The notes: generated by a model not told the origin, from the letters alone. A stretch of 64,000 bases of DNA from Acrocarpospora macrocephala (GCF_009687865.1 NZ_BLAE01000036.1:1-64000), one strand, 5' to 3'. Shown: positions 16,233 through 25,057, numbered from the stretch's first letter. Program-made: numbers and translations.

Positions 16233-16845
16233 CCTCCTCGGCCGCGGCCCGGGCGGCGACCCGCTTCTTCAGCCACAGCGTGGTGCCGATGCCGAACAGG
16301 ACGGCGGCGGCCAGCCCCACCCAGGAGAAGCCCTTCAGCCACTGCTCGGCGACCACGCCCAGGTAGTAGACGGCCGCCGTGGTCCCGCCCGCCCAGGCGA
16401 TCCCGCCGAGCACGTTCGCCACCAGGAACCGCCAGTACGGCATCCGCAGCGCCCCCGCGAGCGGCCCCGCCAGGATCCGCAGCAACGCCACGAACCGCCC
16501 GAAGAACACCGCCCACATCCCGTACCGCTGGAACATCGCCTCCGCCTTGGCGAGGTGCGCGGGCCCGAAATGTTTGGGGAACCGCCGCCCCAGCCGGTCG
16601 AACAGCGGTTTGCCGCCCTTCTTCCCGATCAGATAGCCGATCGAGTCGCCGACGATGGCGCCCGCGCTCGCGCACACGCCCACCATCACCGGGCTCACCA
16701 CGCCCTTGGCCGCCAGCAGCGCCGAGCTGACCAGCACGATCTCCCCCGGCAGGGGAATGCCCAGGCTCTCCAGACCGATCACCAGGCCGACCAGGGCATA
16801 GACCCAGACGGCCGGAATCGACTGCAACCATTCCTCGACGTGCAT
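16213..16845 (-). CDS. DedA family membrane protein
   Basis: 210 residues with the SNARE-associated/VTT domain: ESLGIPLPGEIVLVSSALLAAKG, GDSIGYLIGKKGG, FFGRFVALLRILAGPLAGALRMP and FLVANVLGGIAWAGG, with four to five helices and two re-entrant parts. The family is implicated in flipping undecaprenyl phosphate and phospholipids and in envelope homeostasis. I choose the ATG at 16845, 6 nt after AGGGG; a TTG two codons earlier is possible. Confidence 0.92.
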   Translation of the reverse strand: MHVEEWLQSIPAVWVYALVGLVIGLESLGIPLPGEIVLVSSALLAAKGVVSPVMVGVCASAGAIVGDSIGYLIGKKGGKPLFDRLGRRFPKHFGPAHLAKAEAMFQRYGMWAVFFGRFVALLRILAGPLAGALRMPYWRFLVANVLGGIAWAGGTTAAVYYLGVVAEQWLKGFSWVGLAAAVLFGIGTTLWLKKRVAARAAAEEVSAQSA

Positions 16846-16941
16846 GCTCAACCCCTGTCGTCCGGACAGCTCATTCTTCCCTGACCGGAAGACTGCTCCC
16901 GCCGGAAGGCTGCCAGCCGCGCCTTGCGGTCGGCTTGCGAG

Positions 16942-18600
16942 TCAGTAGCCGAGCGTGGTGAGCCCGGCCAGCGCCGCCTCCCGCATCCTGCCGCGCACCG
17001 CCACGGAGGCCGCCCGGTCGGTCCGCACCTCCACGATCCGCAAACCGTCCCCCTTGATCGCCCGGGACAGCTCGTCCGGCTCCTCGACCCGCGTGTACGG
17101 CGTGCCGGTCGCCGCCGCCAAATATCCCAGATCCACCCCGTGCGGCGTCCCGAAAACCCGCTCGAAGGGCGCCCCCAGGCCCGCCTGCGGCAACATCGAG
17201 AAGATCCCGCCGCCGTCGTTGTTGGCCACCACCAGGCACAGATCGGGCCGGGGCTCGCGCGGCCCCAGGATCAGCCCATTCTGGTCGTGCAGGAACGTCA
17301 GATCCCCGACCAGCGCGTAGGAGGGGCCGTTGTGGGCGAGCGCGGCCCCGATCGCCGCCGACACCACCCCGTCGATCCCGGACGCCCCCCGGCAGGCCAT
17401 CAGCCGCAGCCCGCGCCTGGGCCGCATCGCCCAGTCCAGATCCCGGATCGGCAGGGAGGAGCCGCAGAACAGCTGGGCCCCGTTGGGCAGCAGCGCGCCC
17501 AGATCCCGGGCCGTCCTGGGCTCGCTCATCCCGGCGGAGTCCAGCACCTGGTCGATGGCGTCCCGGGCGGTGAGATCGGCGTGCCGCCAGGAGTTCAGCC
17601 AGTCGTCGTCCCCGGCGGTGACCGGGATCTCGACCGCCTGTGCGACCTGGGTGGCCGACCGGGTCGGATCGGGCCATCTGGTCAGATCCTGGGCGACGAC
17701 GATGTGCTCCTGCGCGCGCTTCAGCCAGGACAGCAGCGGCCGCGACAGGCCCGGCCGGCCCAGCGTGACCACCACGTCCGGCGCGTGCGCCTCGGCGAAG
17801 GCCTGGTTGCCCAGCAGGAAGTGGTAGGTCGAGACGGCGTGGTCGCCGTACCGGCCGTTGCCGCTGGGCTCGGACAGGACCGGCCAGCCGGCCATGCCCG
17901 CCGCGGCCACGTAACGCCGTACGTTGCTGGCGCCGTCGCCCACCACGAGCACGCCACGCCGGGTCGGCGAGATGTGCAGCGCCGCCGACGGCGGCGCGAC
18001 CCTGGACCTGATCCACGGCCCGTTGGCGTCGCCGTCCAGCGACTCGCACCAGGCCGAGTCCCCGTCGGGGATCAGCGGCTCGCGGAAGGCCAGGTTGAGA
18101 TGCACGGGCCCCGGATCCATCGGCCCGGCCGCCCGCTGGTAGGCCCGGCACGCCAGCGACCGCCAGTACGCCACCTGCCCCGGCCGCTCCTCCGGCACGC
18201 CCACCTCGGCGAACCAGCGGACCGATGAGCCGAACAGCTTCACCTGGTCGATCGTCTGGTTCGCGCCCGTGCCGCGCAGCTCCGGCGGCCGGTCGGCGGT
18301 GAGCACCAGCAGCGGCACCCCCGACTCGTGCGCCTCGATCACGGCCGGGAAGAAGTTGGCCGCCGCCGTCCCGGACGTGCAGATCAGCACGACCGGCTTC
18401 TCGGCGCGTTTGGCCAGCCCGAGCGCCAGGAAGGCGGCGGAGCGTTCGTCGATCCGCACGTGCAACCGCAGCCGGGAGTCGGCGTGCGCGGCCAGGGCGA
18501 GCGGGGCGGAGCGGGAACCGGGGGCGAGCACGACTTCGGTGAGGCCGCAGCGGATCAGCTCGTCGACGAGCACCCCCGACAGCGCGGTAGCCGGATTCAC
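16942..18600 (-). CDS. menD: SEPHCHC synthase (menaquinone biosynthesis)
   Basis: 552-residue thiamine-diphosphate enzyme that joins 2-oxoglutarate to isochorismate. N-terminal half: LIRCGLTEVVLAPGSRSAPLALA and the conserved Glu in RIDERSAAFLALGLA. Middle domain: CTSGTAAANFFPAVIEA. C-terminal ThDP/metal segment: GDLTFLHDQNGLI and NNDGGGIFSMLPQA. Length is normal for MenD. GTG start. It lies 40 bp downstream of menC in the same direction and is probably co-transcribed with it. Confidence 0.95.
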   Translation of the reverse strand: MNPATALSGVLVDELIRCGLTEVVLAPGSRSAPLALAAHADSRLRLHVRIDERSAAFLALGLAKRAEKPVVLICTSGTAAANFFPAVIEAHESGVPLLVLTADRPPELRGTGANQTIDQVKLFGSSVRWFAEVGVPEERPGQVAYWRSLACRAYQRAAGPMDPGPVHLNLAFREPLIPDGDSAWCESLDGDANGPWIRSRVAPPSAALHISPTRRGVLVVGDGASNVRRYVAAAGMAGWPVLSEPSGNGRYGDHAVSTYHFLLGNQAFAEAHAPDVVVTLGRPGLSRPLLSWLKRAQEHIVVAQDLTRWPDPTRSATQVAQAVEIPVTAGDDDWLNSWRHADLTARDAIDQVLDSAGMSEPRTARDLGALLPNGAQLFCGSSLPIRDLDWAMRPRRGLRLMACRGASGIDGVVSAAIGAALAHNGPSYALVGDLTFLHDQNGLILGPREPRPDLCLVVANNDGGGIFSMLPQAGLGAPFERVFGTPHGVDLGYLAAATGTPYTRVEEPDELSRAIKGDGLRIVEVRTDRAASVAVRGRMREAALAGLTTLGY

Positions 18601-18640
18601 GACAGGCCCGCCGTGCCGGAGGCACGGCCATCAACACAAC

Positions 18641-19573
18641 CTAGCGCGCGAGACATGCGGCCGCCTCCTCCATCCGTCGAACCCACTCCGGCGACTCGAT
18701 CTCGAAGCGCGCCAGCGCGGCTTCGTCCACCTCCGGACGCCGTACGGCGATCGCCCCGGCCACGGGGGTGAGCGAGTCCGCGACGACGTCCCCGGTCAGG
18801 AGGGACATGGTCCCGAGGCCGCAAGCGTACGGCAATTCGGGCAATGCGGCGGCCAGGGCGAGACCGGCGGCGAGCCCCACCGAGGTCTCCACCGCGCTGG
18901 ACACCACGGCGGGCAGCCCGCAGGCTTCCACCACGCGCAGCGCGGCGCGCACCCCGCCGAGCGGCTGGACCTTGACCACGGCGATGTCGGCGGCCTCGGC
19001 GGCGCGCACCCGCAGCGGATCCTCGGCCTTGCGGATGGACTCGTCGGCCGCGATCGGGACGTCCACCCGCCGCCTGACCTGGGCGAGCTCGTCCAGGGAC
19101 GGGCAGGGCTGCTCGGCGTACTCCAGGGTGAACCGGTCCAGCTCCTTGAGCCGCAGGACCGCCTCGTCGACGTCCCAGCCGCCGTTGGCGTCCACCCGGA
19201 TCTTCCCGTCCGGGCCCAGCGCGTCCCGGACGGCCTCCACCCGGGCCAGGTCCGCGGCGAAGTCCTGGCCCCGCTCGGCGACCTTGATCTTCGCGGTCCC
19301 GCAGCCGGACGCCTTGGCCAGCTCGAAGGCCCGCGCGGCGGGCACGGCGGGGATGGTGGCGTTCACCGGAATGGTCGAGCGCACCGGGTCCGGCCAGCCT
19401 TCGAAGGCGGCCTCGCGGGCGCAGGCGAGCCAGCGGGCGCACTCGGCGGGGCCGTACTCCGGGAAGGGCGAGAACTCGCCCCAGCCGGCGGGGCCGCGCA
19501 GCAGCACCCCCTCCCGGGCCGTCTGCCCGCGGAACCGCAGGCTCATGGGAATGCCGAAGACCCGCGTCGTCAT
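18641..19573 (-). CDS. menC: o-succinylbenzoate synthase
   Basis: 310-residue enolase-superfamily enzyme that dehydrates SHCHC to o-succinylbenzoate. Catalytic and metal residues can be placed: Lys95/Lys97 (TAKIKVAE), Asp128 (VDANGGW), Glu154 (YAEQPC), Asp177 (AADESI) and Lys201 (VVKVQPLGG). The frame is open far upstream, but the ATG at 19573 starts the family sequence (MTTRVFGIPMSLRFRG). Operon with menD downstream; menE is divergent 195 bp away. Confidence 0.94.
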   Translation of the reverse strand: MTTRVFGIPMSLRFRGQTAREGVLLRGPAGWGEFSPFPEYGPAECARWLACAREAAFEGWPDPVRSTIPVNATIPAVPAARAFELAKASGCGTAKIKVAERGQDFAADLARVEAVRDALGPDGKIRVDANGGWDVDEAVLRLKELDRFTLEYAEQPCPSLDELAQVRRRVDVPIAADESIRKAEDPLRVRAAEAADIAVVKVQPLGGVRAALRVVEACGLPAVVSSAVETSVGLAAGLALAAALPELPYACGLGTMSLLTGDVVADSLTPVAGAIAVRRPEVDEAALARFEIESPEWVRRMEEAAACLAR

Positions 19574-19691
19574 CGTCGCGCTCGCCTCCACAGGGCTGGT
19601 GGGTTGGGGAGACAAGCGTCGCACCACCCGACAACCGCCTCCCAGCCGCCGCGCCGTGACCGCATGTCCCGGGCCCTCGGGACGGTTAACG

Positions 19692-19752
19692 AGAAACCCG
19701 TCCCATAGCCGCCGACCAGGCGACGTGGCGGCTGTCTGGATCACGCCTCTCA
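19692..19752 (+). repeat. hairpin element, copy B
   Basis: AGAAACCCGTCCCATAG is identical to copy A at 2711. Then a 7-bp inverted repeat AGCCGCC (19707-19713) / GGCGGCT (19727-19733) around 13 nt, then CTGTCTGGATCACGCCTCTCA, matching copy A with few changes. It lies in the menC-menE divergent spacer, just before the menE -10 box. The stem sequence differs from copy A, yet pairing is kept. Confidence 0.55.
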
Positions 19753-19755
19753 CAT

Positions 19756-19761
19756 TAATCT
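19756..19761 (+). promoter_or_regulatory. -10-like box for leaderless menE mRNA
   Basis: TAATCT 7 nt before the GTG at 19769; no ribosome binding site in between. Confidence 0.4.
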
Positions 19762-19768
19762 TGCGAGC

Positions 19769-20884
19769 GTGCCAGAACGCGCTGTCCATGCCCTGCTGCT
19801 CCCGCCCGGCCCCGAACTCCTGGAATCGGTGCGGAAGGCCGTTTTCGCCGAGGGGCCCGCCGTGCTCCCGCTCTCCCCCGGCCTCCCGGCGGCGGCCCTG
19901 AAGACGACCCTGGACGCGCTGCGCCCCACCCACGTGATTACCCAGGACGGGGTGGAGCGGGTCGCGGGCGGCGCGCCGGCCCGCGCCGAGGTGGCGGTGA
20001 TCATCGCGACCTCGGGCTCCACGGGCGCGCCCAAGGGCGTGGAACTGAGCGCGGCGGCCCTGGTCGCCTCCGCGGCGGCCTCGCTCCAGCGGATCGGCGC
20101 GGCCGGCGAGCGGTGGCTGTGCTGCCTGCCGACCTCCCACATCTCCGGCCTCCAGGTGCTGGTCAGGGCGATGCTGAGCGAGACCGTGCCGATCGTGCAC
20201 GAACGGTTCTCGGCCGGGGCGGTGGCCGCGTCGGGGGCCGGGCACGTGTCCCTGGTGCCGACCCAGCTACGCCGGCTGGTCGACTCCGGCGCCGACCTGT
20301 CCGGGTTCCGGACGATCCTGCTGGGCGGCGCGGCCGCTCCCCCGGACCTGCTGGCCGCCCATCCGGGGATCGTCACCACCTACGGGATGAGCGAGACGAG
20401 CGGCGGCTGCGTGTACGACGGCACGCCCCTTTACAATGTAGATCTGGAAATCGGGCCCGACGGCCGGATCACGATCGGCGGGCCCGTGCTGTTCTCCGGC
20501 TACCGCTTCGGGGAACCGTTCGGCGGCGGCCGCTACCGCACCTCCGACCTCGGGATCTGGGAGGCCGGGCGGCTGACCGTGCTCGGCCGGGCCGACGACG
20601 TGATCAACACCGGCGGCCAGAAGGTCGTCGCCGGAACGGTGGCCGCCGTGCTGGCCGAGCATCCCGGCGTGGACGAGGTGGCCGTGCTCGGCCGCCCCGA
20701 CCCCGAGTGGGGCGAGATCGTCGTCGCCGTCGTGGCCGGCCCCGCCGAACTCGGCGAGCTGCGCGCCTTCGCCAAGGAACGCCTGCCCGCCTACGCCGCG
20801 CCACGTGCGGTCATGCGCGTTCGTTCGCTCCCGCTGCTGCCCAACGGCAAACCCGATATGGTCACCTTGCGGAACCAAATATGA
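19769..20884 (+). CDS. menE: o-succinylbenzoate-CoA ligase
   Basis: 371-residue adenylate-forming enzyme, short as is usual for actinobacterial MenE. ATP loop IATSGSTGAPKGVELS near residue 80, YGMSETSGG near 210, the hinge YRTSDLG, GRADDVINTGGQKV, and the catalytic Lys of PNGKPD at the C-terminus. It activates o-succinylbenzoate to its CoA ester in menaquinone synthesis. Divergent from menC. The gene after it, a small membrane-anchored protein, is in the same direction but has its own ribosome binding site. Confidence 0.93.
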   Translation: MPERAVHALLLPPGPELLESVRKAVFAEGPAVLPLSPGLPAAALKTTLDALRPTHVITQDGVERVAGGAPARAEVAVIIATSGSTGAPKGVELSAAALVASAAASLQRIGAAGERWLCCLPTSHISGLQVLVRAMLSETVPIVHERFSAGAVAASGAGHVSLVPTQLRRLVDSGADLSGFRTILLGGAAAPPDLLAAHPGIVTTYGMSETSGGCVYDGTPLYNVDLEIGPDGRITIGGPVLFSGYRFGEPFGGGRYRTSDLGIWEAGRLTVLGRADDVINTGGQKVVAGTVAAVLAEHPGVDEVAVLGRPDPEWGEIVVAVVAGPAELGELRAFAKERLPAYAAPRAVMRVRSLPLLPNGKPDMVTLRNQI

Positions 20885-20933
20885 CCTGCGCTCGTCATAA
20901 GTTGCGTAAGCCCGCCACCAGGAGGACGTGCCC

Positions 20934-21257
20934 GTGCTGATTCCCACGCCCAAGATGCTGATCTCCGCTGGAGTCGTCGGCGCGATCCTCGTGGGCGGGG
21001 TGGCCGTGGCGCACACCGCCTCGGCGGGACGGCTGTACGAGGAGTCGCTGCGGTTCAAGGAGGTCACCCGCGCGACCCCGGCGCCGGACCCCGGCGTGGT
21101 CTCCGAGCCGGAATCAGGCACCCCCGACCCGAATGTGGTCTCCCGCCTCATGCCCGGCGACCCGGGCGAGATCTCCGAGTACTGGACCAAGGAACGGCTG
21201 GAGGACGCGCAGCCGATGCCGATTCCGGAAGTGTCCATCAGCATCCTGCCGAACTGA
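20934..21257 (+). CDS. hypothetical small anchored or secreted protein
   Basis: About 107 residues. A single N-terminal hydrophobic segment (LISAGVVGAILVGGVAVAHTASA) acts as a signal peptide or membrane anchor, followed by a Pro/Glu-rich tail with no cysteines. AGGAGG at 20920-20925 is 8 nt from the GTG at 20934; a GTG two codons earlier is only 2 nt from it and is less likely. I do not recognise the family. The sequence suggests a short extracytoplasmic protein of unknown role. Confidence 0.6.
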   Translation: MLIPTPKMLISAGVVGAILVGGVAVAHTASAGRLYEESLRFKEVTRATPAPDPGVVSEPESGTPDPNVVSRLMPGDPGEISEYWTKERLEDAQPMPIPEVSISILPN

Positions 21258-21330
21258 CTGCTCATACTGAATGGCGCGCGGGCGGGCCAAACCACCGCCC
21301 CGGCATTCTCGGGCCCCTGGGAACAAATCA

Positions 21331-21342
21331 CGCCTTAAGGCG
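21331..21342. promoter_or_regulatory. 12-bp palindrome upstream of sigma factor gene
   Basis: CGCCTTAAGGCG is perfectly self-complementary and lies 113 bp before the sigma factor start in a 197-bp spacer. It might be an operator; nothing else in the sequence shows its role. Confidence 0.3.
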
Positions 21343-21454
21343 TTATTGCTACTGGCACGCCGGAGCGACGAGCCACCGCCGCCGACTCCCTGACCGAGCC
21401 GGAACAGCCCATCCAGAATCACTTTACTGACGAAGTCAAGGAGGAGGTGTCCTC

Positions 21455-22678
21455 ATGCCCCGAACCGCCGTGGCGGCCTCGCGCGCACGCGAGACGACCC
21501 CCACGACGCTCGACCAGCTCCTTGAGCGAGGCCGCGCGCAGGGTCACCTTTCCCTGTCCGAACTCCGCCAGGCCTTCACCGAGGCGGGCGTCGGCGCCGC
21601 CGAGGGCCGCGCCCTGGTGCGCGAACTCACCGAGGCCGGGGTCAGCCTGGCCGATACCCCCCAAACCGCGGAGTCCACGGCGGCGGCGGAGGAGGATTTC
21701 GACCCTCAGGAGGCCGAGGCCGAGGCCCAGTCGATCGACATCGACGACAACACCTCCGTGATGGGCGACTCCGTTCACACCTACCTCAAGTCCATCGGCC
21801 GCCGCACCCTGCTCACCGCCGCCCAGGAGGTCGAGCTCGCCCGCCGGATCGAGGCCGGCCTGTACGCCGAGTACAAGCTGGAGGAGGCCGAGGAGTCCGG
21901 CGAGCGCATGCCCCCCGGCTTCCGCGAGGACCTGGAGTGGGTGATCGAGGACGGCCGCCGCGCCAAGGACCACATGCTGGAGGCCAACCTCCGCCTGGTC
22001 GTCTCGGTGGCCAAGAAGTACACCGACCGCGGCATGGCCCTGCTGGACGTCGTGCAGGAGGGCAACCTCGGCCTGATCAGGGCCGTCGAGAAGTTCGACT
22101 ACACCAAGGGCTTCAAGTTCTCCACGTACGCGATGTGGTGGATACGCCAGGCCATACAGCGCGGCTTCGCCGATTCGGCCCGGACGATCCGGCTGCCCGT
22201 GCACGTGCTGGAGATGCTGTCCAAGCTGTCGCGCGTCGAGCGGGACATGCACCAGCGCCTCGGCCGCGAGCCCACCCCCGAGGAGCTGGCCGTCGAGCTG
22301 GACAAGACCCCCGACCAGATCGAGGACCTGCTGCGCACCAGCCGCCAGCCGATCAGCCTGGACTCCACCATCGGCGAGGACGGCGAGACCCGGATCGGCG
22401 ACCTGATCGAGGACGTGGACTCGCTGGAGGCCTCCGAGGTGGTGGACCGGCAGCTGCTGGCCGAGCAGCTGCGCGGCGTGCTGTCCAACCTGTCCCCGCG
22501 CGAGGCGCGCATCATGGCGCTGCGCTTCGGCCTGGCCGACGGCAAGCCGCACACCCTGGACGAGATCGGCAAGCACCTGGGCCTGACCCGGGAGCGGATC
22601 CGCCAGCTGGAGAAGGAGTCGCTGTCCAAGCTGCGCCACCCCAGCAACACGATCCCGCTGCTGGACTGGGCCAGCTGA
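21455..22678 (+). CDS. sigma-70 family RNA polymerase sigma factor (principal-like)
   Basis: 407 residues. A short region-1.1-like domain (about 15-70) is followed by an acidic linker, region 1.2 (DSVHTYLKSIGRRTLLTAAQEVELA), region 2 with KGFKFSTYAMWWIRQAIQRG, region 3 and region 4.2 (HTLDEIGKHLGLTRERIRQLEKES). This is a group 1/2 factor. The stretch QRGFADSARTIRLPVHV differs from the usual RAIADQARTIRIPVHM of the housekeeping sigma, so it could be a principal paralogue (HrdA/C/D-like). AAGGAGGAGG gives a very strong ribosome binding site for the ATG. Confidence 0.93.
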   Translation: MPRTAVAASRARETTPTTLDQLLERGRAQGHLSLSELRQAFTEAGVGAAEGRALVRELTEAGVSLADTPQTAESTAAAEEDFDPQEAEAEAQSIDIDDNTSVMGDSVHTYLKSIGRRTLLTAAQEVELARRIEAGLYAEYKLEEAEESGERMPPGFREDLEWVIEDGRRAKDHMLEANLRLVVSVAKKYTDRGMALLDVVQEGNLGLIRAVEKFDYTKGFKFSTYAMWWIRQAIQRGFADSARTIRLPVHVLEMLSKLSRVERDMHQRLGREPTPEELAVELDKTPDQIEDLLRTSRQPISLDSTIGEDGETRIGDLIEDVDSLEASEVVDRQLLAEQLRGVLSNLSPREARIMALRFGLADGKPHTLDEIGKHLGLTRERIRQLEKESLSKLRHPSNTIPLLDWAS

Positions 22679-22682
22679 CTAG

Positions 22683-23435
22683 CTAACTAGCCAGCTCGAT
22701 CAGCGAGAACACCGCGCCCTGCGGGTCGGCGGCCACGGTCACCCGGCCCGAGGGCAGCGCGAACGGCGGGATCTCGATGACGCCGCCGAGCGACTCCACC
22801 CGGTCGGCGGCGGCCAGGCAGTCGGCGACCGCGAAGTAGACCATCCAGTGCGGCGCGATCTCCTGCGGCCAGGCGTCGGTCATCTCCACCATGCCGGTCA
22901 CGGTCTCCCGCGGCCGGCGCAGGTCGAACTCGGTGTAACTGCCGGACACCCGGCCCTGCCAGCCGAACACCCGCCGGTAGAACTCCGCCGCCACCTCGGT
23001 GTCCCGGACGGCCAGCTCGTGCCAGCAGAACGTGCCCGGCACATGATGCATGGCCGCCCCGGGAAAGTCCCGCTCCTCCCACACCCCGAACATCGCCCCC
23101 GCAGGGTCGGCGAGCAGCGCCCCCCAGCCCTGCTCCCGGCCCTCGTCGAAAACCTGATCGGGCCCGGAAACTAACCGCCCACCCGCCTGTACGGCATGCT
23201 TGACGGTCTCCTCGAGATCGTCCACCGCCATATGGGTGACCCACCCGGCCTCCCGGACCGGCCCGAACCCCGCCACCGGCTGGGCGCGCAGCAGCGCGGT
23301 CGAGTGACTACGCCCCCGCGGCTCGAACTCCCAGCCGAACAGCCCCTGGTAGAACCCCTCCGCCCCGGCCAGGTCCCCCGTGCCGAGATCGACCCAGCAT
23401 GGCTTACCCGCCGCGTACCGCGCCCGTCCGGCCAT
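22683..23435 (-). CDS. VOC family protein (two glyoxalase-like domains)
   Basis: 250 residues with two tandem VOC domains, about 10-120 and 133-248. The first begins PCWVDLGTGDLAGAEGFYQGLFGW and the second TFCWHELAVRDTEVAAEFYRRVFGW. Such proteins bind antibiotics or act as glyoxalase/dioxygenase-like enzymes. The spacing of His and Glu is too degenerate to call a specific activity. A GGGAGGGCGG ribosome binding site precedes the ATG. It ends 5 bp from the sigma factor gene, tail to tail. Confidence 0.9.
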   Translation of the reverse strand: MAGRARYAAGKPCWVDLGTGDLAGAEGFYQGLFGWEFEPRGRSHSTALLRAQPVAGFGPVREAGWVTHMAVDDLEETVKHAVQAGGRLVSGPDQVFDEGREQGWGALLADPAGAMFGVWEERDFPGAAMHHVPGTFCWHELAVRDTEVAAEFYRRVFGWQGRVSGSYTEFDLRRPRETVTGMVEMTDAWPQEIAPHWMVYFAVADCLAAADRVESLGGVIEIPPFALPSGRVTVAADPQGAVFSLIELAS

Positions 23436-23540
23436 CCGCCCTCCCGTACCTCACGGTAAGCTCCGGCGGCGGAACGTGCCCAGCGGTTGCGTGATCGGTT
23501 ATCCGTTATCCGGGGCCTTGTTATCCGGAACCCGGACGAG

Positions 23541-23921
23541 TTACCCCGGAACCCGGACGATCCCGGTCAGCCGGTGCTCCTCGCGGAGGGTGCGCAGCCG
23601 GTCCACCTCGGCGGTCCACTTGGCGCCCTCGGGCGTGGCCCGGCCCTTCCTGCGCCGGATCCGGTCGTCATACGCCTTGACCCCGAAGGTGGCCCGCTGC
23701 GCCGACTCGGCCGACCGCAGCGCCCCCGTGAGCGCCTGGTCCAGCGCCACCCCGGCGGCCCGCAGGTCCGCCCCCGGCGCGTGGTCGGCCCGCTTGGCGC
23801 GGTATTCCCGCTCCGCCGAGCGGGCCTTCTCCAGCATCGCCGGATAGCCCTTCGCCGCCTCCTGGTCGGCGTGGTAGCGAACCTCCGCCTCCCGGCTCAC
23901 ACGCGGACGGAAAAACGCCAT
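23541..23921 (-). CDS. hypothetical protein
   Basis: About 126 residues, start at the ATG at 23921 behind GAGGGG. Highly charged and mostly helical, with many Arg, Lys, Glu and Ala (for example KARSAEREYRAKRADHAPG and YDDRIRRRKGR). No transmembrane segment or cysteine. I do not recognise it. It is divergent from the TetR gene at 24027 with 105 bp between starts, so the TetR protein may control it. Confidence 0.6.
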   Translation of the reverse strand: MAFFRPRVSREAEVRYHADQEAAKGYPAMLEKARSAEREYRAKRADHAPGADLRAAGVALDQALTGALRSAESAQRATFGVKAYDDRIRRRKGRATPEGAKWTAEVDRLRTLREEHRLTGIVRVPG

Positions 23922-24013
23922 CGTCAGCCCCTCAAACTCTGTCCAACGCTTACTGCCGGTAAGCGTACGCCGTCCCACCGACAGTCGTGCCCCCGGCGGC
24001 CTCCTGTACGAAG

Positions 24014-24019
24014 TAAGGT
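24014..24019 (+). promoter_or_regulatory. -10-like box for leaderless TetR mRNA
   Basis: TAAGGT 7 nt before the ATG at 24027, with no ribosome binding site. Confidence 0.4.
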
Positions 24020-24026
24020 TCTCGAT

Positions 24027-24602
24027 ATGCCAGCCAAACGCCCGCCCGTCCCGCTCTCCCGGGAGCGCATCATCGACGCGGCCCTGCACATCGCCGACGG
24101 CCAGGGGCTACGCCGGCTCACTATGCGACGACTCGGCGACGCGCTCCAAGTCGAGGCTATGGCCATTTATCATCACCTCCCCCGCGGCAAGGAGGCCCTG
24201 ATGGACGCCCTGGCCGAGCATGTCACCACGATCGAGGTGGACTCGGGCGGGCAGACCTGGCAGGAGATCGCCAGAGACTGGGCGCGGGCAGGCCGGGCGG
24301 CCCTGCTCGAACATCCGGGCGTGCTGGCGCTGGCGCTGACCAAACCACCCAAGGGCATGGCCCTGGCGACGATCGCCAACCAGGTGGAACGCCTCCGCGA
24401 AGCCGGTCTGGACGACCCGTCGGGCGCGGTGCGCACGCTCCGGGCGTACATGTTCGGCAGTGTCGCGGTGGAGGTGCAGCGCTCCGGCTGGGCGGATCCG
24501 GACGCCACCGTGCAACACGCCCGGGTGGAATCCGGCGAGGAGGACTTCGAGCGCGGACTCGACGCGGTCCTAGCCGGTCTAGCCCGCCCAAATGGTATGT
24601 AA
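24027..24602 (+). CDS. TetR family transcriptional regulator (TetR_C type)
   Basis: 191 residues. HTH: SRERIIDAALHIADGQGLRRLTMRRLGDALQVEAMAIYHHLP (two parts, helix-turn-helix at about 30-52), then a TetR_C_1 ligand domain like that of tetracycline-responsive repressors. The open frame runs much further upstream, but family similarity begins at the ATG at 24027, which follows a -10-like box. Followed by 254 bp with no gene I can see before the DUF5999 start. Confidence 0.9.
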   Translation: MPAKRPPVPLSRERIIDAALHIADGQGLRRLTMRRLGDALQVEAMAIYHHLPRGKEALMDALAEHVTTIEVDSGGQTWQEIARDWARAGRAALLEHPGVLALALTKPPKGMALATIANQVERLREAGLDDPSGAVRTLRAYMFGSVAVEVQRSGWADPDATVQHARVESGEEDFERGLDAVLAGLARPNGM

Positions 24603-24856
24603 CCACTCATTTATCGGAACGACGGCGTGTCGCGCTTGGGCTGTTATCTTCCGTCGGGCAGTCTTGTGCCCCAGATCACATACGGCAAGGCTTGCCAACT
24701 GGACCGGTTGAAATCGTCCCAACGGGCTATGTCCTGACCGAGTGACCTACCGCACACTGGTGTAGTCCACTGCAACACGTCCAACCAAGCGCTCGTCCCC
24801 CGTCCAACTGAGGGATCCGTCCACGAGCGACCCGAGATAGACACGGAGCCCCGGCG

Positions 24857-25057
24857 ATGTGCCCTCATGACCCGTCTTGTCCGAGCGCGGAAGCGAAGGA
24901 TCGAGAAGCCGCCAGAACCGTCGCGGCCCACCCCGAGCAGGGGTGGAGCTTGCTGTGCAACGGTGTCGTCCTGTTTGAGGACACGGGGGAGCTGCTTCCG
25001 AACGGCGTCGTCATCGCCCCCCATCGGCCGACCGACCTGGCGAGCAGCGCGGCCTGA
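24857..25057 (+). CDS. DUF5999 family small protein
   Basis: 66 residues. MCPHDPSCPSAEAKDREAA, HPEQGWSLLCNGVVLFEDTGELLP and APHRP are the conserved blocks of this actinomycete-only family. Cysteines at 2, 8 and in LLCNG are conserved and could hold a metal or form redox pairs, but no function is established. A GGAG ribosome binding site lies upstream. The last 47 bp overlap the 3' end of the convergent hydrolase gene. Confidence 0.88.
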   Translation: MCPHDPSCPSAEAKDREAARTVAAHPEQGWSLLCNGVVLFEDTGELLPNGVVIAPHRPTDLASSAA

